Positions 11,501-22,422 of a stretch of DNA of 44,025 nt are shown here, one piece after another. Made by a program: the position numbers and the translations under genes. The DNA lies in assembly GCA_001598975.1 (NCBI GenBank), contig BBXU01002905.1, forward strand, positions 1-44,025, written 5' to 3'. The notes below the pieces were generated by a model that made no database searches, was not told the DNA's origin, and saw only the letters and a program-made list of their open reading frames with translations. Source of the DNA: Parachlorella kessleri. Taxonomy: Eukaryota > Chlorophyta > Trebouxiophyceae > Chlorellales > Chlorellaceae. Each line of letters begins with the position of its first letter. Within the stretch, counting starts at the first letter, position 1.

Positions 11501-12614
11501 GTATGGGGGCGTTGCCCATGGTGCGAGTCTGCAAGGGAGCTGTGTGGAGGACTGCTGCTCGCAACATCTGCCCTCTGCCCTCAGTTATGAGCCTGGCAGC
11601 CGCCTGGGTGGCCATCAAATGCGGCATGCATCCAGTTCACCAGCAATCTGGCCAGTATTTTACCGTATGCGTCCCTTCCATGCAACCAAGCACCCGCCTC
11701 CCGCCATCCCCTTGCGCTGCAGGTTCTGGGAGCGTGGCCTGGCGTCGGCCTGGGTGGACAAGTCGCGCGTGGACCGGCAGTACGTGGACAACTACCGCAG
11801 CGGCCAGCTGGTGCGGGGGTGGGAGGGGGGCATCCTCAACTTCCTGGCAGGGAGGTTTGCAGGTGAGCGGGCGGGTGGGAAGTGTGTGCAGGGCGGGTCC
11901 ACAATTTGCTGCTGGGAGTCGTGACGGTGTCCGGGGCTGCTTCTGCAGTGAGAGGAAGCTTCTCGTGGGCGTGGTGGTGCCAGGCGCCTCAAACGCGTGG
12001 TTGAGGCTGGGGGTGAGGCCAAGGGGCAGCATGGCTTGCTTGCAGCAAAGCCAAGGTGGCCTGAACGTGCTAGTAGGCGCTAAATGGTATACATCAACCA
12101 CAGTAGCCACCTGTGTACAGACGCTGCTCTGCTTGCGCATTTCTTGCTTTGTGTGTATGTGTCGTGTGGCAGCACGTAGTGGCTCAAGGTCATGTGCAAC
12201 AATGCCCCGGCAGGGCAGGGTCTCAGTCCCCCATTTTGACATGCTACCCTTAGAACAGAGAAGTGTACGGAACTTACTTTTTCCCCTGGTGCCCGGTGCG
12301 CAGAGAAGCTGAGCTTCTGGGACACCCTGCGCGAGGTGCTGCGCGGCGACGGCCACCTGTCCCAGGCCGAGCGCCTGGCCCAAGTAGTAGCTGCCCACAA
12401 CATCCGGGTGCTGCTCATCCACGGCACCGACGACCTGCTAGTGCCCGCCGCCAACTCGCGGCGCCTGGCGGCGCTGCTGCCGGGGGCGCGGTTTGTGGAG
12501 TTTGAGGCGTGCGGGCACATGCCGCAGGAGGAGATGCCGGAGCGGTTTGTGGCCGCGGTGGCGGAGTTCTTGGGGGGGCGGGAGGGGCAGGGGGAGGCGG
12601 GGCGGGTGGCGTGA
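8587..12614 (+). CDS. Alpha/beta-hydrolase fold protein, plant-type, organelle-targeted or membrane-associated
   Basis: Seven exons (8587-8880, 9078-9335, 9738-10135, 10477-10720, 11005-11456, 11723-11862, 12304-12614) encode about 698 residues. The N-terminus is Arg/Ser/Ala-rich and nearly free of acidic residues, like a plastid or mitochondrial transit peptide. Two hydrophobic segments follow in exon 2 (CLLTSASICAAVYAA; AGMALLFGALLAVS). The hydrolase core starts with FLEVDGIEVHYK and HGFGAS (oxyanion side). The nucleophile elbow is GHSMGG (Ser about 383), the acid lies in HGTDD (about 638) and the His in CGHMPQEE (about 667), so the triad is complete. The SRVDRQYVDNY plus VRGWEGG stretch resembles the lid of a plant alpha/beta-hydrolase family. 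Long Gln/Ala and Gly/Pro/Ser inserts separate core strands. Substrate unknown. Intron 1 (8881-9077) appears to be GC-AG (CAG|GCAAGT). The acceptor at 9738 could instead be 9747; both keep the frame. Confidence 0.85.
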
Positions 12615-12792
12615 GGGGGCCTCTCCCATGGGCTGCTGGGAGCATGGGGTGGTGCCTGGGGAGCTGTATCGCAGAGGCTGTGGTGGAGATCTTTCTTTCC
12701 TTGTGGCCCGGGAGGTCTAGGAGGTGTGCGAGTGGGAGGGAGGGGTTGGACATGCGGAGGGGAAGCGGGAGGCAAAGTCCCGCCACAACAGC

Positions 12793-12797
12793 TGTAA
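12793..12797 (+). terminator. TGTAA polyadenylation signal of the hydrolase gene
   Basis: TGTAA lies 179 nt after the hydrolase stop codon. Another occurs at 13149-13153, further from the gene. Confidence 0.5.
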
Positions 12798-13807
12798 CCG
12801 TAGCTGGGCCTGTTTGGTGAACTAGTTTGTAGACCCTCCGCCTCGCGGTGTGACTGGTGATCTGGCAAGGAGGCCCTGCCAGGGTGGCCAGCCCTGGTTC
12901 CATCCCCTTTCATCTCCTCTTCTATCTTCTCCCGCACTACGGTTTTGTGAGCTCGAGCGGTGCCAAACTGACCTGCAGTTCGTAATTGAAAGTTTTGACA
13001 ACCCACCCTTGGCAACTGTGTGTCAGTGGGGGCTTGAGGTGGCCTGGTGGGTCACTCGCGTGCTTATCAGTTAAAAGGCCAACGCTTGCAGGGCGCCGAG
13101 TGTTCTCTACACATTTTGGCTCCAAGTTTTGTCATTAGCGCACGGGAGTGTAACGCTATGGTGCCGTGGTCGCATTTGGTAGTACCATCTCACTAGTATC
13201 CAGTTGGGCCTTCCAACTCTCTTAACCAGAACTCTGGTGTCCTGTGTACATACACGTGTGTGTCTTTGGTAGACATAGAGAAGTTCCTTATCGCCATTTT
13301 GTAGTCCCTTCCACAGTGAGAGTGGGGAGTGGCAGTTTTGTTACTTAGCTTCGCATTCTGCTGTTGCTCTGCCAGTATGCAAGCCTGTATGCACACATGT
13401 CGTGCATGCTTCTCTGAGCGGTCAGCAAGCATTATTAATTTCAAGTCAGTTGCTGCCCTTGACTGCTGCCCTTGACTGCTGACCGTGTGCTCTGCGCATC
13501 GGTAACTTTCTTTGTGATGCCCAGATGTCACTGCAGTAGAGGTTAAGCAGTGTACACTGTTCTTAGTGCATTGGTACCAGACCCTGGTGAAAATATCAAG
13601 GAAAATGGCATGGCGACCATATAGCGCTAGCAGGTGTGCAAACTTCTCGAAGGCCCCATATCCTAGCGGGAATTCCAAGGACAACGTCCAACACCGTGTT
13701 GGGTGACCCACCTAGTTGGTTGCAGGCATAATGACATCAACACAATTTTGTCCGCAGCCAAGCCCCAGCAGCACACCTTGATTGCTGCTAGCCCACAGCT
13801 CTTATCT
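12798..13807. other. Convergent intergenic region
   Basis: The region lies between the 3' end of the plus-strand hydrolase gene and the 3' end of the minus-strand modular gene. It is less GC-rich than its neighbours and has no supportable exon. It probably holds the 3' UTR of the modular gene, but I found no minus-strand TGTAA here. There is a short tandem repeat near 13455-13480 (TGCTGCCCTTGAC twice). Confidence 0.35.
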
Positions 13808-16093
13808 CTACCCCACCAGCGCCACGTGGGGCGGGTGTGCTGCCACGTCATCCATCTCCTCCAGGGCAGCCGTGGCATACCTCAGGCCATGCGGGTTGTG
13901 GTGCTGCACGCAGGGAGCTCCAATGTCGTTGGGAGAAGTTGCCGGTGGTGAAGCACAGTCCATAAGCTTCTCAACCAGCATAAAGAGTGACTGTTCATGC
14001 AGAGGCTGGGAGTGGGCGTGCTGCCGGGCTGGAGCATGTGTGCATAGTGTGCCGCACAGCAGCTTGCCGCTCCCATGCAGCCAGAGGACTGCATCACATG
14101 CCTGCATGTCCCTGCCACAGCCAGCTAGACTCTCGGGCGCACCTCTAGGCACACCCCTGCAGAGGCACTGTGGACCCTCACCTGGGGTGGGTGGACCTGC
14201 TGCTCCTCCTGTGGAAGTCCTTTGGTCAGCACCACAGCCTCATGCCTGTGCTGGGGCTCAGCATGCGGGTGGCTCCCTGAGGGCAGCCCCTCCAGCATCT
14301 GCATGGCAAAAGCCATTTATGTCTGGCACACAGGACGCATTGAGCTTCCCACACTCCTGTCCACGCTTGCCCTGGCCAGAGGGCACTTGGTGGGTGCACC
14401 TCCACACCCACGCCGGGTGCAGCACCCCACAACTCACCCCCTCGCCGCAACCCAGGCAAGGGTCAGCCTCTGGATGGTGGCGCTTGCTGAACACTGTCTC
14501 CCAGAGCAGCTTCCTGCCGGGTCGGTCCCAGGCCCCCACCCCGCTCCACCCACCCAGCTCCACAGGGGGCGGGTGTGCCGCCACCTCATCCATCTCCCGC
14601 TGGGCAGCGTGGCTGTAGCGCAGGGAGTGCTGCGGGTCATGGGGCTGCAAAGGGCGATAAGTTGCAACGTGCTGAGCGTGTGTCCTTGTCCTTCGCTGGG
14701 TGGGATGCAGGGGTGTGTCAACGGTATAGTTGCAAGAAACCCAGGCACAATGACACACGCCGGGCAGTGCAAGGCTTGCAGTCAGCGTAAGTCAAACTGC
14801 TGCCATGGGGTGCGTTGCACAGGATGAATGACAGCATGGCGATGGGTGCTTTGTAATATTTATCTCACCTGAGGTCGGTGGACCTGCTGGGGAGAAGCCG
14901 GCAGCTCCTTTGTCACGACTACAGGCCCTGGCTTGTGCTCGGGGTGCGCTTCGGAAGGAAGCGTTTCCTGGACCTGCAATGATGCCCATGAGCATTGCGT
15001 GAACTACCTGAACACTTGTGGCAGGCCTGACGAACCAGAACCTACGACAGGAGGCTCCGCATGGCTAGATTTTGTACAGGGTGGTATAGTACCCCTCTAT
15101 TGCAAGTTAACAGCAGACTACACTTTTGGAAAGCAAGATGCTTTGCAAGATGCTCCCTCCTCAACGATTGCCTATCCCTGGCTATGCCGCTTGCAAAGCC
15201 TAGCCACCGCTGCACCATGGCAGTGTGCATATCAACAGCACACTCTCCAAGGAGCCTCATCCTGTCCCAGGCCTCCACCCTGCTCCTCGCATCGAAGCCA
15301 AGAACTGCACGCCCCCTGCCTGTGCTCACCCTGTCCCAGGCCTCCACCCCGCTCCTGCCCACCAGCGCCACCGGGCGGGGACTTGCGGCCACCGCATCCA
15401 TCTCCTCCTTGGCAGCCCTGGCGTAGTTCAGCTTGTGGGGGTCATGGTGCTGCAAGGGGGAGGGGGGAGGCTATCCAAATCCGATGCTGAGAGAGGAGTG
15501 TGATTATGGGGGTGGTGTACTTAAGATTTCTCTTTTGGGGGCGGGGGGTAGGGGCGAAAGGTGCGAAGTTCGTTGGGGTTGGATGGTCCCCTCATAGCTA
15601 AGCTTGTGGGGTGATGGAGGGTGCGAGGTGACAGAGTGAGGCATGCGCGGGACAGCCTGCGTCTGCAAGTTACCGGCGAAGGGGAACCGGCTGAAAGCCT
15701 GACGAAATCCCAGGAAAGGAGGGTTGGGGGCTTGCCACGGCGCGCAGGTGTAGGACAGGTGTATATGGGTGGGAGTCTTAGAATGAACCTCATGTTGGCT
15801 GGCCCTACGCTGCACGCATGCATATGCCACGCAACCCTGGAAGGCGGTTGGAGATGCCTCCCATATTAGCCATCAGAGAAAGGAGCTGCACTAGCGACCT
15901 TTCACCCTCCGTGTGCTTTTAAGGTGCCCCTAAAATCAAACCTCGATTCCATCTACTGGCAAGAGCACACCTCCCCTTGCCAGCACCTACGCTGTGGGTC
16001 ACTGCAACGTGCTGCCCGGTGTCCCACCTGTGGCCGGTGCACCCTCAGCTGTGCCTCGGCCAACTTCTTGTGCTCCTGCACATAAGGCGACAT
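13808..16093 (-). CDS. Unrecognised protein built from three tandem A-B exon modules
   Basis: Six exons on the minus strand (16093-16028, 15449-15330, 14973-14869, 14644-14438, 14298-14182, 13903-13808) are all multiples of three and all joined in phase 0, giving 236 residues ending at TAG. Two exon types alternate. Type A ends in VHRPQ, VHRPQ or VHPPQ. Type B begins HHDPHKLNYARAAKEEMD, PHDPQHSLRYSHAAQREMD or HHNPHGLRYATAALEEMD, continues with a Val-Ala-Ala, Pro and Val-x-Leu pattern, and in two copies reaches a Gly-Val-x-Ala-Trp-Asp-Arg motif. Conservation of frame, splice sites and motif in three copies argues for a real gene. The start ATG (MSPYVQEHKK) is in frame with the first A exon; a further 5' exon is not excluded. 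The last B copy stops early, after VALVG. No signal peptide or membrane segment is visible. I do not recognise the family. Confidence 0.6.
15261..15357 (-). repeat. Local 69-bp-offset duplication of the 3' end of a B exon
   Basis: A 27-nt stretch encoding the Val-Glu-Ala-Trp-Asp-Arg end of exon B (15330-15357) recurs nearly unchanged at 15261-15288, inside the following intron. The offset of 69 nt keeps the frame, and the frame between them is open. An alternative longer exon is therefore possible. Confidence 0.6.
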
Positions 16094-16785
16094 GCTTCTG
16101 GGTGACAGACGTGTTGGTAGGCCAGGTAGCCCACTACACCACTGGCAGCTGGCACTGTCGGACGGCGAATTGGCCGTGGTTATCTGCACCCACGGGACCG
16201 TGTGGAGCAGTGATACACAAGTTGAGCTAGCGTGTCATGAACGGTCACCGTGCAGGGGCCACCCAGCCCTTCCAAGGAAACCAGCCCTGAAGCCTGCGTC
16301 ATGTCCTTGGCACTTGGTTGCGTTAGTAGAAAGACGCGTTACGGACGGAGATGTCTAGATCATATGAGGTCAAGTTTGCCACAGGAGCTGGCCACGCAGC
16401 TTTCCAACAGTTTTCGCAATCGGTCTAGTCAGCCAGCGCCCCTGCTATCTCTGCTGCGCCCTGCTCCGTGGTGATGACTTGGACGCTGGTTTAGCTGGCT
16501 GGATGCAAGTTGTTAGATGGGTGGCAGGTAGTGCAAACAGGGGAGTGAGAGTTGAGCTGGACTGACAGGGCTGGATGCAGAATGTGATTGAGTCTTGCCT
16601 GAATGCTCATCCAGTAGGGCTCGCCCCGATGGATGCAAGTTGTGTTCTGCATGCTTACCCGATGTCTTAGGAGTTGTTTAGTGGCTGGTGCGATGGTCAG
16701 GGCAACGGAATGACTAAGCTGACTAGCCTGGATGCAAATGCTGTTCTTAGCCTCACTGACCATTTGTATATCCACACTTCACATA
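16094..16785. other. Intergenic region with a dispersed repeat; putative promoter of the modular gene
   Basis: The stretch lies upstream of the minus-strand modular gene. It contains one full copy of the dispersed repeat (16519-16602) and no supportable exon. Confidence 0.4.
16519..16602 (+). repeat. Dispersed short repeat, copy 1
   Basis: This starts GGGTGGCAGGTAGTGCAAA and includes GACAGGGCTGGATGCAGAAT and GAGTCTTGCCTGA. Close copies occur at 42797-42878 in the same orientation and at 24988-25050 and 28645-28712 reversed; a half copy lies at 36308-36350. No open reading frame or clear terminal repeats are seen, so it may be a MITE- or SINE-like element. Confidence 0.75.
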
Positions 16786-16790
16786 TTACA
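16786..16790 (-). terminator. Possible TGTAA poly(A) signal of the START-domain gene
   Basis: The plus strand reads TTACA, so the minus strand reads TGTAA. It is the first such motif found downstream of the START gene stop at 18491, implying a 1.7-kb 3' UTR if used. Confidence 0.35.
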
Positions 16791-18490
16791 TGATGCCACA
16801 GAACAACGAACTGTGCACTGGGACAAAGCAAGAACACAAGCCGATAGCAACTTAGAATGCAAGTGACACATCAATCAAATGGGGAGGATAAAGGCAGGCA
16901 TCAAATCAGCGCACCAGGCGCTACAAAAGAGCTGATGCAAGCACAAGGACGTCAGTAGCACAGCACTAGCTGCTGGTGGGGAAGTTCGGTTTCAATGCTT
17001 GCCATAGGGCACATGGAATCCCCACCACCGCAACACCCCTAGTGTTCAGATAATGAAAGAATTGCTGTGAGGACAGAAGCAGCACCTGCATGCAGCAGAG
17101 CGCCAAACCAACCTCGAGCCACTAGGCCAGGCGTGAACAAGCCCCTGCTGGATAAGCAGAGATTCAACACCCAGCAGCGCCCCCGGCTCAGCATGGACAC
17201 ATGCTGCACTGCATGCGTTTCATGAGATGTCCGACCTGGGTACCAAAGCACTACACCACAGCAACCACAGGCGACAACCAAACAAGGAATATCATCACAG
17301 GAAACACATCCTAGGCAAGCCACCTAGCGGACAAACACCAAACATTGCCAGGGAGGCCCCAGAAATACAGCCAAATTCTTCCATCATCCACCACTAAGGC
17401 AAACTGGACGCTCTTCAGTTCTCCAAACACAGACAGAACTTCAGCCCTGAGCCCAAAATGCCGCGCAGCAGCACTTCGCCAGACCGAAACCACGTTCGTT
17501 GAAAACCCAAGCACATACACAACGAGGTAAAGTCAAATGGTACCCAAGGCCAGGAGAAGGGTTTGGGAGGGGCTGCAGGAACAGGGAGTTGCTGGCTCTA
17601 AACAAAGTGCCACCAATCCCTGCCCTCTAGCAACGCACATCATTGCCTAACTCAAAAACACATCACCGGCAAGGCACAGCGAACAGCCCCGGATGCGGCC
17701 TTTCTTCATATGAGAAAGCGTAAGCTCCCTCGAGTGTTGAAAACCGAGGCATGGTCTGTCAACTCACATGAACACAAAACCCAGGCAAGAAGAGTGGCAG
17801 TTCCGCAAGGCCACAGCGCGAAAGAACAAAACCGCGCTGTCAAATAGAGCCCATGTGAGGCAGGCCCAAACCAGGGGTGTCGTCCAACGTCGCAAAAAGC
17901 AAAGGCACGGCGTGGGAATGGGCCTAAAATCACAAAGAAGCGAAGCGGGCAAACGGCAACAGGCTGACGTTGTCCATTACCCATAAGCCTGCTGTGAACA
18001 ACATCTGATGCCCGCATAAGTCTGCAAGCGAGCATTTGCCACACCCCAAAGACTGGCACTCCCCAAGGAAACATCACCTGGGCTGCGCTGTCAGTACCAC
18101 CGTGGCAGTGGTAGGGAGAGGGGATCACACATCAGTATAACTTATACATCCGCAGTGACTACACCACCCAACTACATCTACAAGTATCTTTGCAGGTAAT
18201 GGTACTTTTTTGGGTTTACTTTAGCCAAGGCAGGATACAGCCAAGATCAACCTTCCAAGACTGGCTCTCGCTCTCTGCTCACTGTAAAGCGCACACCCCA
18301 GACCGCTGGGGTGTCCCAAGTCATCAAAATTGCATGCTAAACCAGGCTTGACCCCTCCCCTAACCACTGTCCTCCTTGTTCATCAAGGCCTGAGCCCCTG
18401 CCTAAATCCAGGGAACGGCCTGTGTGATAGAGCAGCCAACCCCCGGCACCACGCCCCGCCAACACCTCACCAATTCCTCCCGGGGCCCAC
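16791..18490 (-). other. Probable long 3' UTR of the START gene, or an unannotated transcript
   Basis: The region holds no convincing exon on either strand. The minus strand is T/G-rich, matching the composition of 3' UTRs of other genes here (for example 7700-7940). It is unique rather than repetitive and ends at a minus-strand TGTAA. A long 3' UTR is the simplest reading; a non-coding RNA cannot be excluded. Confidence 0.35.
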
Positions 18491-21400
18491 TCACTCAGGC
18501 ACAGCAGCCAATGCTGCCACCTCGCTGTGCCGTTGTCTGCGATGATAGTGCGCTTTCTGTTGGTGCTGCTGGTGGTGCTTCTTGCTGCCGCTGCTGCCAT
18601 GCTTGCTGCTCCGACTGCGCAACCCTGCCCTGGCTGCTACAGCCTTCTCGTCCTCTGCAGGGTCGCCCAGGTTACTGCCGCTGCCAGTGCGGGCAATGGC
18701 CAGAGCCACCCCCGACGCCAGCATCATCATCCCCAGCCGGCGGATGCTTGGGGAACGCTGCAGGGAAGACGTGGACGCCGCGCGCTGCAGCTGGCCCTCG
18801 GTTTCGAACGCTGAATCGGTGCCAAAGGACGCCTCGCTGCCCAGGTCTGAGGCAGTGGAGAAGGATGACCGCGGGAGGGGTGCTGGTGCCAGGGCGGAGA
18901 TGCCGTAGCCCTGGGGGTCCACAGCAGTCTGCACGGCAGGGAAGCGAAAGGCTGGTTGCTGCTCAATGCCGAGTGACTGTTCCACTGGAGTGGTCAGGGA
19001 AGCAAATTCATGTCTTGCAAGCACAGCTACTACATCAACCATGTTAAAGCCCACGGACAACATTGTAAGACAAGACACAGAGCATGACTGCATACAACCC
19101 TATCAGATCAGTAACGCCCTTACTCATTCCTGATCGCACTGCCTGCCACCTTTCCCAAAGATGAGAAGGCTGAAACCAGCAAGCAACACTTCAGGCGCTA
19201 GATTTCACAAATCAAGTGGGCCTTGCGCACTCCACACATCACTCACCGGCTCCAGCCGGATGCGGCGCTTAGCCACAAACTCCTTGACCTGGGGAACCAT
19301 GCTTTTGAAGAAGCCAGGCATGCCGTGCCGCACAGCAAACCTGTTCCACAGGGGACAGACTGGCGTGGGTGACAGGGATGCATGCCAAATACTCACCAAC
19401 TACTAACAAGTACTTGGCACAGAGCAGCTTCACGCCAGGTGGAGGACACATGGCATCAAAGGATATCACAACCCGTTTACCCACACCCGGCAAACAAGTA
19501 AGTGCCCATTGAGGCTTATGGCCTGTCAGACAAGAGGGAGTCAAAAATCAAGCAGCATGAAAAAGACTTACTTGGACAGGCGCTCGGGGATCTTCACGTC
19601 CTCGTGGTGCAGCAACACCGTCTCGCAGGCGGGCCGCTCGCTGCCATGGGGGCAGGGAATGGTGCGGCAGCGCCACATGGAATACATGGCATCCACGCGC
19701 ACTGTCTTGCCGTCTTCTGGGGCAGCAGGATGGGACACGCCCTGCAGACATGGAGATGGATGAGACATGTAAGCATGTTGGCCATCAAGTCTGTATTGAA
19801 CAACCGTCTTGCCATGCTAGATCTCGACTTACAGCAGCAAATCTACCAGTTGGTCGAGGAGCACGGTATCGCCGATAAAGAGCTCCACAGGTGTGTGGGT
19901 GAAAGCGGCGTTCTAAAAAGCACAAGCACAGCCCATCGCACCTTGGTGATGCCATAGAGGGTTTCTCCCACACGGAAGAGGCGGCGAGCGATGACATAGT
20001 CGCGTGAGCTGATGAAGGAGAATGGGAACACACGCTTCCAGCGCACCACCAGGGCGCGGTGCTCTGCCGGGCCCGCCTCCACAATGCTGTGCTCTGCACG
20101 CAGAAGAAAGGCAACAGTTCAGTTTACTGGTCAGCCCGGTACTCCTCGGAGGGGGGGGGGCCCTGGTGCAGAAGCTGACCTGGTGATAAAGCTGGTCATT
20201 GGACAGTGTGGTGTACTCTGCTGCAGACAAAGGCTTTACTCTTTGATTACTGTGTCACTTCTGCAATCTCACCATGACCAATCTGTTGATGGATTTTCCC
20301 CTCCTTTGTTTCAGCCCGACCAATGCTACCCATTTCCTTGCACAGTCTACTAGCACAACGGATACCCAGTCTATCTACACAACTACTCTCCAATTGACGA
20401 TGACTTGCCTGATATCATGCCGTCCCACTTGGGTCGAGTGGGGTCATCCAGATAGAAGTCCATAAACTCCTCTGCCGTGGCGTTGGGTGTGATGGTGATG
20501 GACTTGTACTCATTTTTGCCATTGGGTGTGCCACGGCGCCAGGCAGCATAGGTAGTGCCATCATATGACATGTCCATCATATGAGACTGCAAGAGAGAGT
20601 AGGGGTGGGAGGAAGGGGGTTACAAAAACAGGATGCGGACCAAAACTCGGTTGACTGTGTGGCTTCCCCTGCACACTATGGTTGAGGTCTTGTGGCAACA
20701 GGCATTGTCATCGTGGGACACACAACCTTTGAGACAACCCTGCTGTGGCAGTAATCCAAGCAAAAAGACCCACCTACCACCAGTATTCCACAAAATACCA
20801 ACACAAAAACTCACCCATGCCTTAGCCTCCTGCTCTGTCTCCAGCTCAACCTTGTGACGGAAAAACTGCAGGTCCTCGTGAGTCACATACCTACACAGCA
20901 GACAGACGACGGCTTTCAGCTCGTTGAGGATAGTCAGGCTTTGAAGGGCATCACTGCATTTCGCTATAAGCTTCCCTTGCGCGCCGCTATTCCCACACTC
21001 AAGCGGTCAGGCCCTCTCACACTGGCAACTGCCTGTAAGGAGAAAAGCTTGGCTGACTCCGCAACTACATGTTGCTGTAAAATTCTAACATCTGCCACTG
21101 GATAGACCAGCAAGCTCCCTTGCCCTCCTCATCCAACCCACCACAGGTTTCATGACTTCAAGACTGCTTCAACCCCACAACTTGATCCCCGAACAAGAGA
21201 GAAACACCCAGGAATAGACTACAGGGGAAATGCAACAAGAACACCCACACAAGAGAGCGCTCCAATCCACTGCACCAAGCCACACTCCAGTAAAACTTAC
21301 CAGTTGGGTAGTTCATCGATAGGAGGTGCAACCTGCTGCTGCTGCTGCTCATCCCCTGACGCGACTGCTACCTCCTCAATGACCTGTACCACCCTGCCGT

Positions 21401-22067
21401 CATGATGCTTGGGCCACTCCAGCGGCTGGAGCGTGGTCACTGACACCCACACTGCCTTAAGCAGCGAGCGGAAGGTCCCAGGGGTGTGGAAGTAGCGCCA
21501 GACTTGCCTGCACCCGACACTCGACGCCACTGACTTGACACAGACTCCTGGAAGCACCAGACACCCTGTGCCACTGAGGCTGTCCAGCAGGCACCCTCCC
21601 TGCTTCTTCAGCAAACTTAGACCTTGCCCAACCTTCAATTGCCCAATCTTGAAGAGCTCCAAAGTTCCTCGTCAACCAGTAAGACAAAACTACTGACAGC
21701 TGCAGCTGCCCAAGCTAGCTGTTGCCAAGACGCAAACGAAAGAAGACCCCGAGGCCGCACCTGACTATGAGGGTGGCATGAATTGTGAGTGTCACCCTTC
21801 GCACCCAGAGCCCCGGCGGAGAGGCTAAAAACACCGCCTTGCTCCTCAGGCTCCGCTGAAGCCACTTCGGACGCGGCAACTGCAACAGAGGAGGGCACAG
21901 AGTTAAGAATTGCGGCCGCGAAAGTTGGTCACTGAGGGGCTACGGTAAGCGCCCACTGCACTCACCATCCAGCCAAAAACGAGCCCAAGGGCCCAGACCA
22001 ACAGCATCCCAGTCGCCCATGAAAGGAACTGGCCTCCGCCAGACACTATTCCTTGCGGAAGCTCCAT
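18491..22067 (-). CDS. Membrane-anchored START-domain lipid-binding protein
   Basis: Nine exons on the minus strand (22067-21966, 21879-21761, 21507-21301, 20890-20815, 20586-20409, 20093-19942, 19741-19572, 19340-19247, 18928-18491) encode about 511 residues. A hydrophobic segment (WATGMLLVWALGLVFGWM, about residues 17-34) and a basic patch precede the START domain (about 145-365). That domain shows FFRHKVELE, a TYAAWRRGTPNG strand, FYLDDPTRPKWD, VRWKRVFPF, SSRDYVIARR, ACETVLLHHEDVKIPE and AVRHGMPGFFK, matching plant membrane-bound START proteins, which bind lipids or sterols. The C-terminal 145 residues are Ser/Ala/Gln/His-rich with a weak hydrophobic stretch (GMMMLASGVALAIA). Intron 5 (20094-20408) is GC-AG (CAG|GCAAGT), required by phase. 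The last exon could start at 18976 instead of 18928. The gene is divergent from the PI-synthase gene. Ligand unknown. Confidence 0.88.
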
Positions 22068-22422
22068 GGCTGGCTCAGGACTAAGCTGGGCAGGAGCTGA
22101 AGCGCAGACGCGGCCGGAAAGAGCCGCTTCGGGTGCGCCTGGCCCAACAAGTCCTGTGACGCGGAGGGAGTAGCTTCTACAGAGCAGCAGATGCTACGGC
22201 TAAGGAGGATTTTAGCAAGAATGCTCCTCCCGCCACTGGCCCCGCGGTTTCGTCTAGGGACGAGGAAGCTAAAGCCGCGCCTGAGGGAGATGGGAGAAAG
22301 CTAGGCAGAGTGATGTGTTAATATGCTTGTCAGAATGCAGCAGCACAGCTGAACTGGATCATGTCCATGGGATCTGGCAGTGTGTAAAACCTTTTAATGA
22401 CTTAAACCCCCTTTTCACTGTT
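22068..22422. promoter_or_regulatory. Divergent promoter region shared by START and PI-synthase genes
   Basis: Only 355 nt separate the two start codons, which face away from each other, so the core promoters of both must be here or within the 5' UTRs. No clear TATA box is visible. Both genes concern membrane lipids; coordinated control is possible but not shown. Confidence 0.45.

Noticed and set aside
15953..16189. Longer minus-strand frame extending the first exon of the modular gene upstream of 16093
   Set aside because: The added residues have no repeat similarity and a good in-frame ATG exists at 16093; extension remains possible but unsupported.
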